NCBI GenBank assembly: GCA_024710405.1
Contig: JANJUV010000018.1
Span: 47,002 to 111,001 of the forward strand
Source of the DNA: Bacteroidales bacterium
GTDB lineage: Bacteria > Bacteroidota > Bacteroidia > Bacteroidales > F082
Length of the DNA stretch: 64,000 nucleotides
Reading direction: 5' to 3'
Position 1 is the first letter of the stretch, and the number at the start of each line of letters is the position of its first letter. The translations under genes and the position numbers were made by a program. The notes under the pieces were generated by a model. It did not search any database. It saw nothing but the letters and a program-made list of their open reading frames with translations, and had not been told where the DNA came from. This document shows, one piece after another, positions 35,762-45,124 of this stretch.

Positions 35762-37138
35762 ATGATACAAGGTAATCGTGACGGATTCGGTAGTCGCCTT
35801 GGCGTAATTGCTGCTGCTGCGGGTTCGGCAGTTGGTCTTGGTAACATATGGAGATTTCCTTATGTAACCGGGGAGAATGGCGGTGGAGCGTTTTTGCTGG
35901 TTTATGTGTTGTTTATCCTTGTGATTGGAGTTCCTGTAATGCTTTCCGAACTAGCTCTGGGTCGACGGTCTCAACGAAACGCATTGGGTGCCTTTAAAAA
36001 ACTTGCTCCGGGAACCTGGTGGCACATCATCGGAATGATGGGTATTGCAGCAGCTTTCTTCATACTGGCATTTTATACTACAGTTAGCGGATGGACACTT
36101 GAATATCTGTTTTTGTCTATCGGAAACAGTTTTGAAGGACAAAGCAAGGAAGAATTAAATGTGACATTTGAAGAGTTTCGTAATAATGGTTATCTGCCCT
36201 TGCTTTGGCAGCTTATGTTCATGTTATTCACCGCACTGATCGTATATAAGGGAATTAAAAACGGTATTGAGAAATACACGAAACTTCTTATGCCTGCACT
36301 TCTATTGATTATAATAGTATTGGGCATCAGGGCTGTAACTTTGCCAGGATCGGGTGCCGGACTTACTTTCTTGTTTCAGCCCGACTTTTCAAAAATTAAT
36401 GCCGATGTTGTCCTGCAAGCTCTGGGTCAGGCATTTTTTTCTCTCAGTATCGGTATGGGAGCATTAATAACTTATGGCAGTTACATCAAAAGCAACGAAG
36501 ACCTCGGCAAGACAGCTTTTTCCGTCACGCTTACCGATACCCTGGTAGCAGTGTTGGCCGGAGTCGCTATTTTCCCTGCTGTGTTCGCTTTTGGCATTGA
36601 GCCTCAGAGTGGGCCCAGCTTAGTGTTTATCACCTTGCCGATGATCTTTCAGGAAATGACGGGTGGATATTTCTTTGCGCTGATCTTTTTTGTGCTGCTG
36701 GTGATTGCTGCGTTAACATCCACAATTTCCGTTCTTGAAGTTGTGGTGGCTTATGTTTCGGAAGAGTTAAACATGAGCCGCAGGAAAGCGACTATTTTGT
36801 CGGCCGGCAGTATCTCTGTTCTCGGTATTTTATGCACATTGAGTCAGGGGCCTATGCCCGAAATTCACATCGGAAACAGAAATCTTTTCGATATCCTGGA
36901 GTTTGCATCTGCTAACATTATGCTGCCTCTTGGCGGGCTGCTCATTGTTCTGTTCGCCGGATGGTACATGAAACGAGAGGATTTGTATGATGAAATCTCA
37001 AATAAAGAAACCCTTAAGATACACCTGATCTGGGCATATTATTTTATAATCAGGTTTCTTGCGCCAGTCGCCATTGCACTTGTGTTCCTGAATGGACTGG
37101 GTTTTTTCGGGATGTTTGGCGAAGGAGATTTCAGTTAA
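35762..37138 (+). CDS. Sodium-dependent neurotransmitter:sodium symporter family transporter
   Basis: 458 aa with 11-12 membrane helices. The N-terminal AAAGSAVGLGNIWRFPYVTG is the SNF family signature (TM1 sodium/substrate site). Later helices include FFSLSIGMGALITYGSYI (TM6 region) and DTLVAVLAGVAIFPAVF. It likely imports an amino acid or related amine with sodium. Substrate not deducible. Confidence 0.93.
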   Translation: MIQGNRDGFGSRLGVIAAAAGSAVGLGNIWRFPYVTGENGGGAFLLVYVLFILVIGVPVMLSELALGRRSQRNALGAFKKLAPGTWWHIIGMMGIAAAFFILAFYTTVSGWTLEYLFLSIGNSFEGQSKEELNVTFEEFRNNGYLPLLWQLMFMLFTALIVYKGIKNGIEKYTKLLMPALLLIIIVLGIRAVTLPGSGAGLTFLFQPDFSKINADVVLQALGQAFFSLSIGMGALITYGSYIKSNEDLGKTAFSVTLTDTLVAVLAGVAIFPAVFAFGIEPQSGPSLVFITLPMIFQEMTGGYFFALIFFVLLVIAALTSTISVLEVVVAYVSEELNMSRRKATILSAGSISVLGILCTLSQGPMPEIHIGNRNLFDILEFASANIMLPLGGLLIVLFAGWYMKREDLYDEISNKETLKIHLIWAYYFIIRFLAPVAIALVFLNGLGFFGMFGEGDFS

Positions 37139-37161
37139 AAGACGAATATTAACCGCTGCAT

Positions 37162-38103
37162 GTGAAAAACATCTGGCAACAGTTTAAGGATTTGTTTGGG
37201 TTTTCGGTCCGTGAACGGAGGGCTTTGTTGCTGCTTTCTGTTGTTTTTATTTTGCTTCTGGTGATAAATTTGTTTTCGGGTTATGTTTTCACCTCAACCA
37301 GACCTTTGAATAATCATTTATTTGAGCAGGCTGTTGCTGAGCTGGCCCTCCGAAAGCAGTCTGACAAAGAAGCATTTGCTGAGGTTTTTGGCAAATCCGA
37401 TCCTGATGTTGCCTATGCACAGTTGAAACTTACGCCATTCCCCTTCGATCCCAACCAACTACCTGAGGAGGAATGGCGAAAACTGGGGCTGGCCACACAT
37501 CAGATCAGAGCCATCAAAAACTACGAGAAGAAGGGCGGAAAGTTTCTCAGAAAGGAAGACCTGAGCAAAATTTACTCCCTTTCCGCCGATGAATACAAGA
37601 TTCTTGAACCTTTTATCCTTATTGAGCCCCGACACCAGAAGCCGAAGCATCGTGAGGCCGATACGGTGCAACGGAAAAGCGACCGGATGGAGAAGCCCGA
37701 ATTCATGGGTGTCCTTGAATTAAACTCGGCCGATTCCCTACAACTGATTCAACTGAAGGGTGTTGGCCCCTGGACGGTCCACCGAATCCTGAAATACCGC
37801 GAGCGACTGGGCGGATTCGTGCATGTGACGCAACTGAACGAAATCAAAGGTGTTGACTCGGCGCTGGTAATTGCCATCGGTCACCAGCTAACAGCCGACA
37901 CTACCATGATCCGTAAAATCAACATCAATAAGTACGAATTCGGACAACTACTGGGCCATCCCTACCTCAATATGACCTACACCAAAGCCATCGTAAGGCA
38001 CCGCGAAAGACGCGGCAGGTTTGCCTCCTGGGACGAGTTTGTGCAGATTGTGCAGCCCGACAGCCTGAGCGCGCAGCGGCTGAGACCTTATGTGGCGTTC
38101 TGA
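37162..38103 (+). CDS. Membrane-anchored helix-hairpin-helix protein (ComEA-like)
   Basis: 313 aa, GTG start. A basic N-terminus and one membrane helix (LLLLSVVFILLLVINLFSGYVF) precede a region with GLATHQIRAIKNYEKKGGKF and two further HhH units: LNSADSLQLIQLKGVGPWTV (about residues 186-205) and ININKYEFGQLLGHPYLNM (about 251-270). HhH motifs bind DNA non-specifically; the layout resembles ComEA-type DNA receptors. Function in uptake is inferred, not shown. The gene starts 23 nt after the transporter stop. Confidence 0.8.
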   Translation: MKNIWQQFKDLFGFSVRERRALLLLSVVFILLLVINLFSGYVFTSTRPLNNHLFEQAVAELALRKQSDKEAFAEVFGKSDPDVAYAQLKLTPFPFDPNQLPEEEWRKLGLATHQIRAIKNYEKKGGKFLRKEDLSKIYSLSADEYKILEPFILIEPRHQKPKHREADTVQRKSDRMEKPEFMGVLELNSADSLQLIQLKGVGPWTVHRILKYRERLGGFVHVTQLNEIKGVDSALVIAIGHQLTADTTMIRKININKYEFGQLLGHPYLNMTYTKAIVRHRERRGRFASWDEFVQIVQPDSLSAQRLRPYVAF

Positions 38104-38226
38104 TGAAGGAAAATGTTTCATTACTCGCCTGACTTTTAGACTGCATGCTAAGACTTAATCCGATACTTTTCATAAAAGCTAAAAGTTAAAAAAGAACCGT
38201 ATTTTAGCGGCTAAAACCGATTAGCT

Positions 38227-38682
38227 ATGGAGCAAATCTCATTGAATAAAGTGTTGTTAATGTTGTTGTTGGGTGTTTTTATCGCTTCCTCATGCAGCAC
38301 CAATCGAAAGGCGACTGAGCGAAAAGTAACTGTTTGTCATGACACGTTGGACGCAAGCAATATAAGCTTTCCCGAAGGAAAATATTACACTTTTCGCTTT
38401 GATGAAGCAAGCGGATCGGCGGGGATTGTGCCCGATAAACTGTTGAAAAGCCTCAGTGAAAATGGTATTAACTGGGAACAAGCCTGGTATAAATCTCCTG
38501 CACGCATGTGTGTGCCCCCGGGAAACGATATGGGCATGATGGTGATCGTCGAGCCGGCGTTTGTGTTGAAAACCAATGGGAAACAACACGACCTTTCGGC
38601 ATATGGTCTGATCGAAACTTCAGCGCCGCATTTGGGTGAATGTGCCTTCAGGGTGCAGCATTTTCAGCGTAAGATTGAATAA
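38227..38682 (+). CDS. Hypothetical lipoprotein
   Basis: 151 aa. The signal peptide ends at FIASSC, a lipobox, so the protein is probably a lipoprotein. The mature part (NISFPEGKYYTFRFDEASGS; GMMVIVEPAFVLKTN) matches no family I recognise. Single gene; the following rhomboid gene is on the opposite strand. Confidence 0.65.
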   Translation: MEQISLNKVLLMLLLGVFIASSCSTNRKATERKVTVCHDTLDASNISFPEGKYYTFRFDEASGSAGIVPDKLLKSLSENGINWEQAWYKSPARMCVPPGNDMGMMVIVEPAFVLKTNGKQHDLSAYGLIETSAPHLGECAFRVQHFQRKIE

Positions 38683-38765
38683 AAAATGTGCTGATGCTCA
38701 TTTGAAATTTTATTGATTAGCTGTCAAAGAAGCAGACGGATAACTTGCCGGGTCGGTCAGGATGA

Positions 38766-39500
38766 TCACTCCTTTCTTCGGAAACGGTACACCACCGTGA
38801 GGTCTTTACGGTCGGGTTCGGGTATATTCCAGTATTCTTCTTCGGGCGGTTCGGGCTTCCCGTTTCCGGATTCATCAGTTTCATCTTCTCCCTCCCAGGT
38901 AAAGGTGGGGCGTTGAGGTCCTTCTTTGCGGAAGAAGTACGCAAGCAGCAACCCCGTTACCAATCCGCTCAGGTGCGATTCCCAAGAAATGTTTTTTTCG
39001 GGGAAGAGCTCAGGGAATATTCCCCAGACGAAACTGCCATAGAGGAAAACCACCACCAGCGAAAGGGCCATCAGGCGGTTTTCCTTGCGGATAAATCCGC
39101 TGACCATCAAAAAAGAAGCCAGACCATAGATTACGCCGCTGGCGCCGATGTGGCTGGCGTCTCTGGCACCTGCCCACACCCAGAAGCCACAAATGAGCGT
39201 GGTGAGCAGCAATATTCTGAATGCCAGCGAACGGTAGAAATAAAACAAGGCTGCGGGCAACACAAGCATGGGAATGGTGTTGGCAAAGAGGTGGTTCCAA
39301 TCGCCGTGTATGAAAGGGGAGAGGATAATGCCGGTCAGGCCGGAAAGCTCCAGTGGTCTGATGCCAAACTGTCCTGCGCTGAAACCGAAAACAATTTCTG
39401 AACCTTTTACCATCCACATGAGCGAAACAATAATTGCCGGAAACACAAAACTGTTGATCAGCTTGTGTTCTTCCGCATTTAATTTCAACTTCTTTGCCAT
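38766..39500 (-). CDS. Rhomboid family intramembrane serine protease
   Basis: 244 aa from the ATG at 39500 (MAKKLKLN); upstream in-frame starts extend it without family support. Six membrane segments; the catalytic Ser is in IGASGVIYGL and the catalytic His in ISWESHLSGLVTG. FIHGDWNHLFANT is the conserved TM2 motif. The C-terminus is a charged acidic tail (EGEDETDESGNG). It cleaves membrane proteins; the substrate is unknown. Confidence 0.9.
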   Translation of the reverse strand: MAKKLKLNAEEHKLINSFVFPAIIVSLMWMVKGSEIVFGFSAGQFGIRPLELSGLTGIILSPFIHGDWNHLFANTIPMLVLPAALFYFYRSLAFRILLLTTLICGFWVWAGARDASHIGASGVIYGLASFLMVSGFIRKENRLMALSLVVVFLYGSFVWGIFPELFPEKNISWESHLSGLVTGLLLAYFFRKEGPQRPTFTWEGEDETDESGNGKPEPPEEEYWNIPEPDRKDLTVVYRFRRKE

Positions 39501-39634
39501 TGGAAGAGTGGCAACAAATACTGTTCCGTTAATTTTCAAGCAATATTGTCAGTTTTTTTTTGTTTGTCTGCAACCCAACGATCATAGCGGTGTCGTTATG
39601 ATCAAGTAAATAAAATTCAATAAATCTTAATGTT

Positions 39635-40351
39635 ATGAAGACTAAAATCTTTTTTCAGTTAACACTTCTTTGGGTTTTCGCATGCACCAGCCAGATCATT
39701 GCCCAGATGCAGGAGGATGAAAAACCTGAATTCAAAACCTTGTTTCAAACCGACAAACCTGTACGCATGAGTGGTTTTGGGGGTCCGAACGTTGAGTTTT
39801 CTTCTTTTGGAAAAGACGATCTGGCAGTTTCTGTAGGAGGTGGAGGTGCCTTCCTTATCAACAATCGTTTTTATCTTGGTGGCTATGGTCAGGGTTTGGC
39901 TACCTACCACTATCTTACAGATTTCCGCACCTATGACCCTGTCAGCAAAAAATGGATTGACTACAGTGATAAACGTGTCAATTTCGGTCATGGTGGTTTT
40001 TGGGTAGGTGGAATTTTCAGGCCTGAAGATGCGATACATTTTGGTGTGAGCAGCAAGATAGGTTGGGGTGAAATCAGTCTGATAGAAGATGAATATCAGG
40101 AAGAAAGATATCAGCCCTATTTTGTGGATCATGTTTTTGTGCTCACCCCACAAATTGAGGTGGAGGCCAATTTGGCACGGTGGCTCAAGATCAATGCTGC
40201 TGTTGGCTACAGATTTGTGAGCGGGATAAACCGTTCCTATCAGGCTTATGATAATTCCGGAAATCTTCTGGGAAGCAAAAATGTTTATGAAACAGCCGAT
40301 TTCAACAGCCCTCAGGCTAACGTAACATTTATTTTCGGATGGTTTTGGTAA
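39635..40351 (+). CDS. Hypothetical outer-membrane beta-barrel protein
   Basis: 238 aa with a signal peptide (MKTKIFFQLTLLW to IIAQM). Glycine/aromatic-rich strands alternate (VGGGGAFLINNRFYLGGYGQ; FGHGGFWVGGIFRP; VEANLARWLKINAAVGYRF) and the protein ends FIFGWFW, the aromatic terminus of barrels. The TonB receptor gene follows 42 nt downstream; they could be co-expressed. Function unknown. Confidence 0.65.
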   Translation: MKTKIFFQLTLLWVFACTSQIIAQMQEDEKPEFKTLFQTDKPVRMSGFGGPNVEFSSFGKDDLAVSVGGGGAFLINNRFYLGGYGQGLATYHYLTDFRTYDPVSKKWIDYSDKRVNFGHGGFWVGGIFRPEDAIHFGVSSKIGWGEISLIEDEYQEERYQPYFVDHVFVLTPQIEVEANLARWLKINAAVGYRFVSGINRSYQAYDNSGNLLGSKNVYETADFNSPQANVTFIFGWFW

Positions 40352-40393
40352 ACCTTTAAGCGTTTCATTTGTCTTATCCTGATAAAACATTCT

Positions 40394-42763
40394 ATGTTAC
40401 AAGAATATATCCGCAAGCTGTTTTTGTCCGCTTTAATCCTTCTTCTGAGCCTGATGGTGTTGACCGTAAAGGCTTCGGATGAAACCCCTGAAAGGAAATA
40501 CCTTACGCTGAATGGTTTTATTCGCGATGCCGGTTCAGGAGAAACTTTAATTGGTGCTACGGTATATATAGAACCAACCTCAGGTGGCACAATAACAAAT
40601 ACTTATGGTTATTACTCGGTGCGCTTGTATTCGGGTTTGTACACATTAACCTATTCCTATGTTGGCTACGAAAAGCAGTACAGGACAATAAATATGCTGC
40701 GTGACACAACCATAAATGTTGATTTGGTGTCGGCCGAACAGTTGCTTGGCGAAGTAGTGGTGAAGGGTGAAGCCGCAACTGAGCGGATTTCCAAAGCCCA
40801 GATGAGTGTGAACAAACTTGAGATAAAAAGTATAAGACAGATTCCCGCGCTCATGGGCGAAGTTGATCTGATCAAGGCCATTCAGTTATTACCTGGTGTG
40901 CAGGCTACAGCTGAAGGAGGTTCGGGTTTCAGTGTCCGGGGCGGTAGTCCTGACCAAAACCTCATCCTGCTTGATGAAGCCCTGGTGTACAATCCATCGC
41001 ATTTGATGGGCTTCTTTTCGGTGTTTAATAACGATGCCATCAAAGGTGTCGAACTGTACAAAGGTGATATACCACCCATGTATGGCGGTAGGCTTTCGTC
41101 GGTGGTGGATGTGCGGATGAACGAAGGAAATTCAAAGAAGTTCTCAGGACAAGGGGGCATCGGGACCATATCTAGCAGGCTGATGATCGAAGGACCGATA
41201 CAAAAGGATCGGTCTTCCTTCATGCTTGCCGGAAGAAGAACCTATGCCGATTTATTTCTGGCCCTTTCAAGTGATGAACAGATCAGGGAGAATACGCTTT
41301 ATTTCTATGATTTCAACGGAAAGGCAAACTATACCCTTGACGACAAAAACAGGATTTTCCTCTCGGGATATTTTGGGCAGGATGTTTTTTCCAACGATTT
41401 CTTCGGACTGGGATGGGGCAATCAGACATTTACAGCACGTTGGAATCATCTGTTCAATAATCTGCTTTTTTCAAATTTTTCGCTGATATACAGTCGGTTT
41501 AACTACAATTTGGGTGTTCCTGAAGGCCAGCCCAATGCTTTTGACTGGACAGCATCCATGAAGGATGTAACAGCGAAGTCCGATTTCACCTGGTTTGCCG
41601 GAATAAATCACACACTCAGGTTTGGAGTTTCCGGCACATGGCATGTTTTCTCACCGGGCAAAGCCAAAGGAATCGGTAGCGAAACGGTGTTCAACGAATT
41701 GGAAATGCCCAAAAACAGATCGCTCGAAACCGGAATATATTTGAGTAATGACCACAAAATCAGTGAACGTCTTATGCTTAAATACGGCCTCAGGTTCAGT
41801 ATGCTCAACAATGTGGGCAAGGCTACGGTATATACCTTTGACGAGGATTTCAAGCGTGTGGATTCGGCAAATTACGGGACAGGTAAAATATACAATACCT
41901 ACACCGGCCTTGAACCCAGAATCAGCCTTGCATACACACTCGATGAATTTTCCTCAGTAAAGGCAGCATACACTCGAAACGTACAATACATTCATCTGGC
42001 CCAGAATTCTACTGCCGGAACCCCGCTTGATATCTGGTTTTCGAGCAGCCCAAATGTAAAGCCGCAAAAGGGAGATCAGTTCTCGCTTGGTTACTTCCGC
42101 AATATCCGTGAAGCCTCTCTGGAGACCTCTTTGGAAGGTTTCTACAAACTGAACCACAATGCCATTGACTTTAAAGATCATGCAGAATTGCTCCTCAACG
42201 AATATATCGAAGGGGAGTTCCGGTTTGGTAAAGCCTGGTCTTATGGACTCGAACTCCTCTTCAAAAGATCAGAGGGCAGACTAAATGGCTGGGTGAGTTA
42301 TACATGGTCGAGAACATTCCGTCAGATCGATGCCATCAATAACGGAATTAAATACCCTGCAACCTATGACAGACCGCACGATGTTTCGATTGTGCTGAAT
42401 TATGAACTCAGCAAGCGGGTCAGTCTGGGGGCCAACTGGGTTTATGCCACCGGATCGGCAGTTACATTTCCTACAGGACGTTTCAAGATCGGAAATACAA
42501 TAGTGCCGGTTTATTCTGACAGAAACTCCTATCGTTTGCCCGATTACCACAGACTGGATGTATCGGTAACCCTGCGCAGCAAGGAGAAACCTGGACGCAA
42601 ATGGCAGGGTGAATGGAATTTTTCGGCTTACAATGCTTATAACCGCAAAAACCCATGGGTAATCAACTTCCAGAGCGAACTGGATAATCCGGATGTCACC
42701 TATGCTGAAATGACCTACCTTTTTGCTATAGTCCCCTCTATCACTTACAATTTCAAATTTTAA
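40394..42763 (+). CDS. TonB-dependent receptor with carboxypeptidase-regulatory-like N-domain
   Basis: 789 aa with a signal peptide (to about VKAS). The N-terminal CarboxypepD_reg-like domain (LNGFIRDAGSGETLIGATVY; YSYVGYEKQYRTI) spans about 36-110. The plug domain follows (LLPGVQATAEGGSGFSVRGG; MYGGRLSSVVDVRMNEG), then the 22-strand barrel to YNFKF. It imports a substrate across the outer membrane using TonB. It lacks the SusC size (about 1000 aa) and is paired with a DUF4249 lipoprotein, so the substrate is probably not a standard glycan. Confidence 0.9.
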   Translation: MLQEYIRKLFLSALILLLSLMVLTVKASDETPERKYLTLNGFIRDAGSGETLIGATVYIEPTSGGTITNTYGYYSVRLYSGLYTLTYSYVGYEKQYRTINMLRDTTINVDLVSAEQLLGEVVVKGEAATERISKAQMSVNKLEIKSIRQIPALMGEVDLIKAIQLLPGVQATAEGGSGFSVRGGSPDQNLILLDEALVYNPSHLMGFFSVFNNDAIKGVELYKGDIPPMYGGRLSSVVDVRMNEGNSKKFSGQGGIGTISSRLMIEGPIQKDRSSFMLAGRRTYADLFLALSSDEQIRENTLYFYDFNGKANYTLDDKNRIFLSGYFGQDVFSNDFFGLGWGNQTFTARWNHLFNNLLFSNFSLIYSRFNYNLGVPEGQPNAFDWTASMKDVTAKSDFTWFAGINHTLRFGVSGTWHVFSPGKAKGIGSETVFNELEMPKNRSLETGIYLSNDHKISERLMLKYGLRFSMLNNVGKATVYTFDEDFKRVDSANYGTGKIYNTYTGLEPRISLAYTLDEFSSVKAAYTRNVQYIHLAQNSTAGTPLDIWFSSSPNVKPQKGDQFSLGYFRNIREASLETSLEGFYKLNHNAIDFKDHAELLLNEYIEGEFRFGKAWSYGLELLFKRSEGRLNGWVSYTWSRTFRQIDAINNGIKYPATYDRPHDVSIVLNYELSKRVSLGANWVYATGSAVTFPTGRFKIGNTIVPVYSDRNSYRLPDYHRLDVSVTLRSKEKPGRKWQGEWNFSAYNAYNRKNPWVINFQSELDNPDVTYAEMTYLFAIVPSITYNFKF

Positions 42764-42767
42764 TGCT

Positions 42768-43625
42768 ATGAAGACAACAAGCACAGCAGTTGTGATTTTG
42801 ATTTTGATGTCGGCATTGTTTTCATGCACTGAACGCATCGATATCGAGCTTAAGGAAAACTTCAGGCGCATTGTGGTTGAAGGCACAATAACTTCTGACA
42901 CTACAGCGCATAGGGTCAGGCTGACCACCACGACCAACTATTTCTACGGTGAAGAACCACCTGTTGTAGCCGAAGCAATAGTATATCTAGATAACGGAAA
43001 TCAGAAGATTCAGCTTGATGAGACTCCCGTTGGAAGTGGTGTGTACCAGACCCCTGCGGACTATTATGGCATTCCCGGAACTGCTTATCAACTCGAAATC
43101 AACATAAAAGAGCCTATTGGTGATCAGGACTTTTTCACGGCAAGTAATACCATGCCCGAAACTGCACTCAGCATCGATTCCATTAGTCTGGAATATGAAC
43201 CAACCTTCGAAATATGGTTTGTAAAATTGTATGCCCTGGACCCTCCAACCACTGATTTTTACCGAATTGATGTACAGGTGAACGACCTTTTGATCAGCGA
43301 TACGGCTTCACGGGCACAGGTTACTGACGACCGTTTTTTCAACGGCAACAATACCAATGGACTCACAGTATCTATTCTCAGAAAGGATGAGGTTAATGTA
43401 GGTGATACAGTTACCCTCTTGCTTTCATCCATTACGGAAGACTATTACAGGTTTTTTATGCAGTTGCAGATGGAATCGGGCTTTAGCAGCCCCTTGTTCA
43501 GTGGACCACCCGCAAATGTGACTTCGAACATTAAAGAAGGAGGCCTTGGTTTTTTTGCTGCCATGGGTCGTGCCCGGAAAACACTGATTGTAACTGACGA
43601 AGTCTGGACCAACACCGGACGATAG
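42768..43625 (+). CDS. DUF4249 family lipoprotein
   Basis: 285 aa; lipobox at SALFSC (about Cys20). The DUF4249 layout is visible: IVVEGTITSDTTAHRVRLTTT, a VVAEAIVYLDNG segment, YQLEINIKEP and a C-terminal GGLGFFAAMGRARKTL. DUF4249 proteins accompany TonB-dependent receptors in Bacteroidota and are presumed surface or periplasmic partners of them. It starts 4 nt after the receptor gene. Confidence 0.85.
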   Translation: MKTTSTAVVILILMSALFSCTERIDIELKENFRRIVVEGTITSDTTAHRVRLTTTTNYFYGEEPPVVAEAIVYLDNGNQKIQLDETPVGSGVYQTPADYYGIPGTAYQLEINIKEPIGDQDFFTASNTMPETALSIDSISLEYEPTFEIWFVKLYALDPPTTDFYRIDVQVNDLLISDTASRAQVTDDRFFNGNNTNGLTVSILRKDEVNVGDTVTLLLSSITEDYYRFFMQLQMESGFSSPLFSGPPANVTSNIKEGGLGFFAAMGRARKTLIVTDEVWTNTGR

Positions 43626-43763
43626 CAGGAGTTGAGCATAGAAATGTGATAACTTAGTTTTAGTTTATTTTGTTTTTCTGCAGGTCCGATATTCAACGTA
43701 ATGACCGGGACATCCTCTTCATGCAATCATCATTATTTGTACTTTTGAACTTTAATCGCGCCT

Positions 43764-45119
43764 ATGAACCTGAATGCACTGACAGCCGTTTCACCGATCG
43801 ACGGACGTTACCGCGACAAAGTGACCGAACTCGATGATTTTTTTTCCGAGTATGCCCTGATCCGTTATCGTGTGATGATTGAAGTGGAATACTTTATTGC
43901 TTTGTGTGAAATACCACTTCCGCAATTATCAGAGGTTGACAAGTCAGTTTTTGATGACCTCAGATCCCTTTATGAGGAATTTTCGATTGATGATGCAGTC
44001 GAAGTGAAACAGATTGAATCAGTTACAAATCACGATGTCAAGGCAGTAGAGTATTTTCTGAAGCAGAAGTTCGATGTCTTTAATTTGGCCGGCGTAAAAG
44101 AGTTCATTCATTTCGGACTTACTTCACAGGATATCAATAATATTGCTTTGCCTTTATCAGTCAGAGAATCATCAGCACTTGTCCTCATGCCTGCCCTGCA
44201 TGAACTGCACAACGAGCTTGCCGCAATGGCAATGGAATGGAAACAGGTGCCAATGCTTGCACGCACTCACGGCCAGCCTGCCAGTCCAACACGCCTTGGA
44301 AAAGAAATTCAGGTGTATGTTGAACGGCTCCTGAATCAGTTCGAACTCATCAAAACGATACCATTTTCGGCAAAGTTTGGCGGTGCCACCGGCAACATGA
44401 ATGCTCATGTAGTTGCTTATCCAAACATAGATTGGGAATTATTTGCCAACGTATTCGTGCAGACACGTCTTGGACTCCATCGCCAGAGGACGACCACTCA
44501 AATTGAGCACTATGATTATCTCGCTGCCTGGTTTGATGCAATCAAAAGGATCAATACCATACTCATTGACTTGTGTCGTGATTTGTGGATGTATATTTCA
44601 ATGGATTATTTCAGGCAACAAATCAAAACCGGTGAGGTAGGTTCGTCAGCTATGCCTCATAAGGTAAATCCAATTGACTTTGAAAACGCTGAGGGTAACC
44701 TGGGCATCTCGTCCGTTATTCTGGAACACCTCAGCGTCAAGCTTCCGATCAGCCGCCTGCAACGCGACCTGACTGATTCAACAGTAACCCGTAACACAGG
44801 AGTTCCTCTGGCCCACAGCCTCATCGCCATTAAATCCATCCGAAAAGGATTGTCAAAGCTTATGCTTAACGAAGAAAAAATCATACGTGATCTGGAAGAT
44901 AATTGGGTGGTGGTGGCTGAAGCCATCCAAACTATTCTACGCCGCGAACAAGTCGAAGGCGCTTACGAAATCCTCAAAGGACTCACCCGCACCAACCAGA
45001 AAGTAACCCGGCAATCGATGCTCGATTTTATCAATTCACTGGAACTTCCTGAGCATGTTTTGGAAGAAATGCGCCAGGTAAGTCCATTTAACTACACAGG
45101 TATTGACCTGTTAAGCTGA
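43764..45119 (+). CDS. purB: Adenylosuccinate lyase
   Basis: 451 aa. The signature GSSAMPHKVNPIDFEN lies near residue 293; the N-terminal region has SPIDGRYRDK and TSQDINN, typical of the short PurB form. It acts twice in purine synthesis (SAICAR to AICAR, adenylosuccinate to AMP). TACTTTTG (43740-43747) 16 nt before the ATG is a plausible -7 element, without a clear -33. The MsbA-like exporter follows after 5 nt. Confidence 0.94.
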   Translation: MNLNALTAVSPIDGRYRDKVTELDDFFSEYALIRYRVMIEVEYFIALCEIPLPQLSEVDKSVFDDLRSLYEEFSIDDAVEVKQIESVTNHDVKAVEYFLKQKFDVFNLAGVKEFIHFGLTSQDINNIALPLSVRESSALVLMPALHELHNELAAMAMEWKQVPMLARTHGQPASPTRLGKEIQVYVERLLNQFELIKTIPFSAKFGGATGNMNAHVVAYPNIDWELFANVFVQTRLGLHRQRTTTQIEHYDYLAAWFDAIKRINTILIDLCRDLWMYISMDYFRQQIKTGEVGSSAMPHKVNPIDFENAEGNLGISSVILEHLSVKLPISRLQRDLTDSTVTRNTGVPLAHSLIAIKSIRKGLSKLMLNEEKIIRDLEDNWVVVAEAIQTILRREQVEGAYEILKGLTRTNQKVTRQSMLDFINSLELPEHVLEEMRQVSPFNYTGIDLLS

Positions 45120-45124
45120 ATCTT

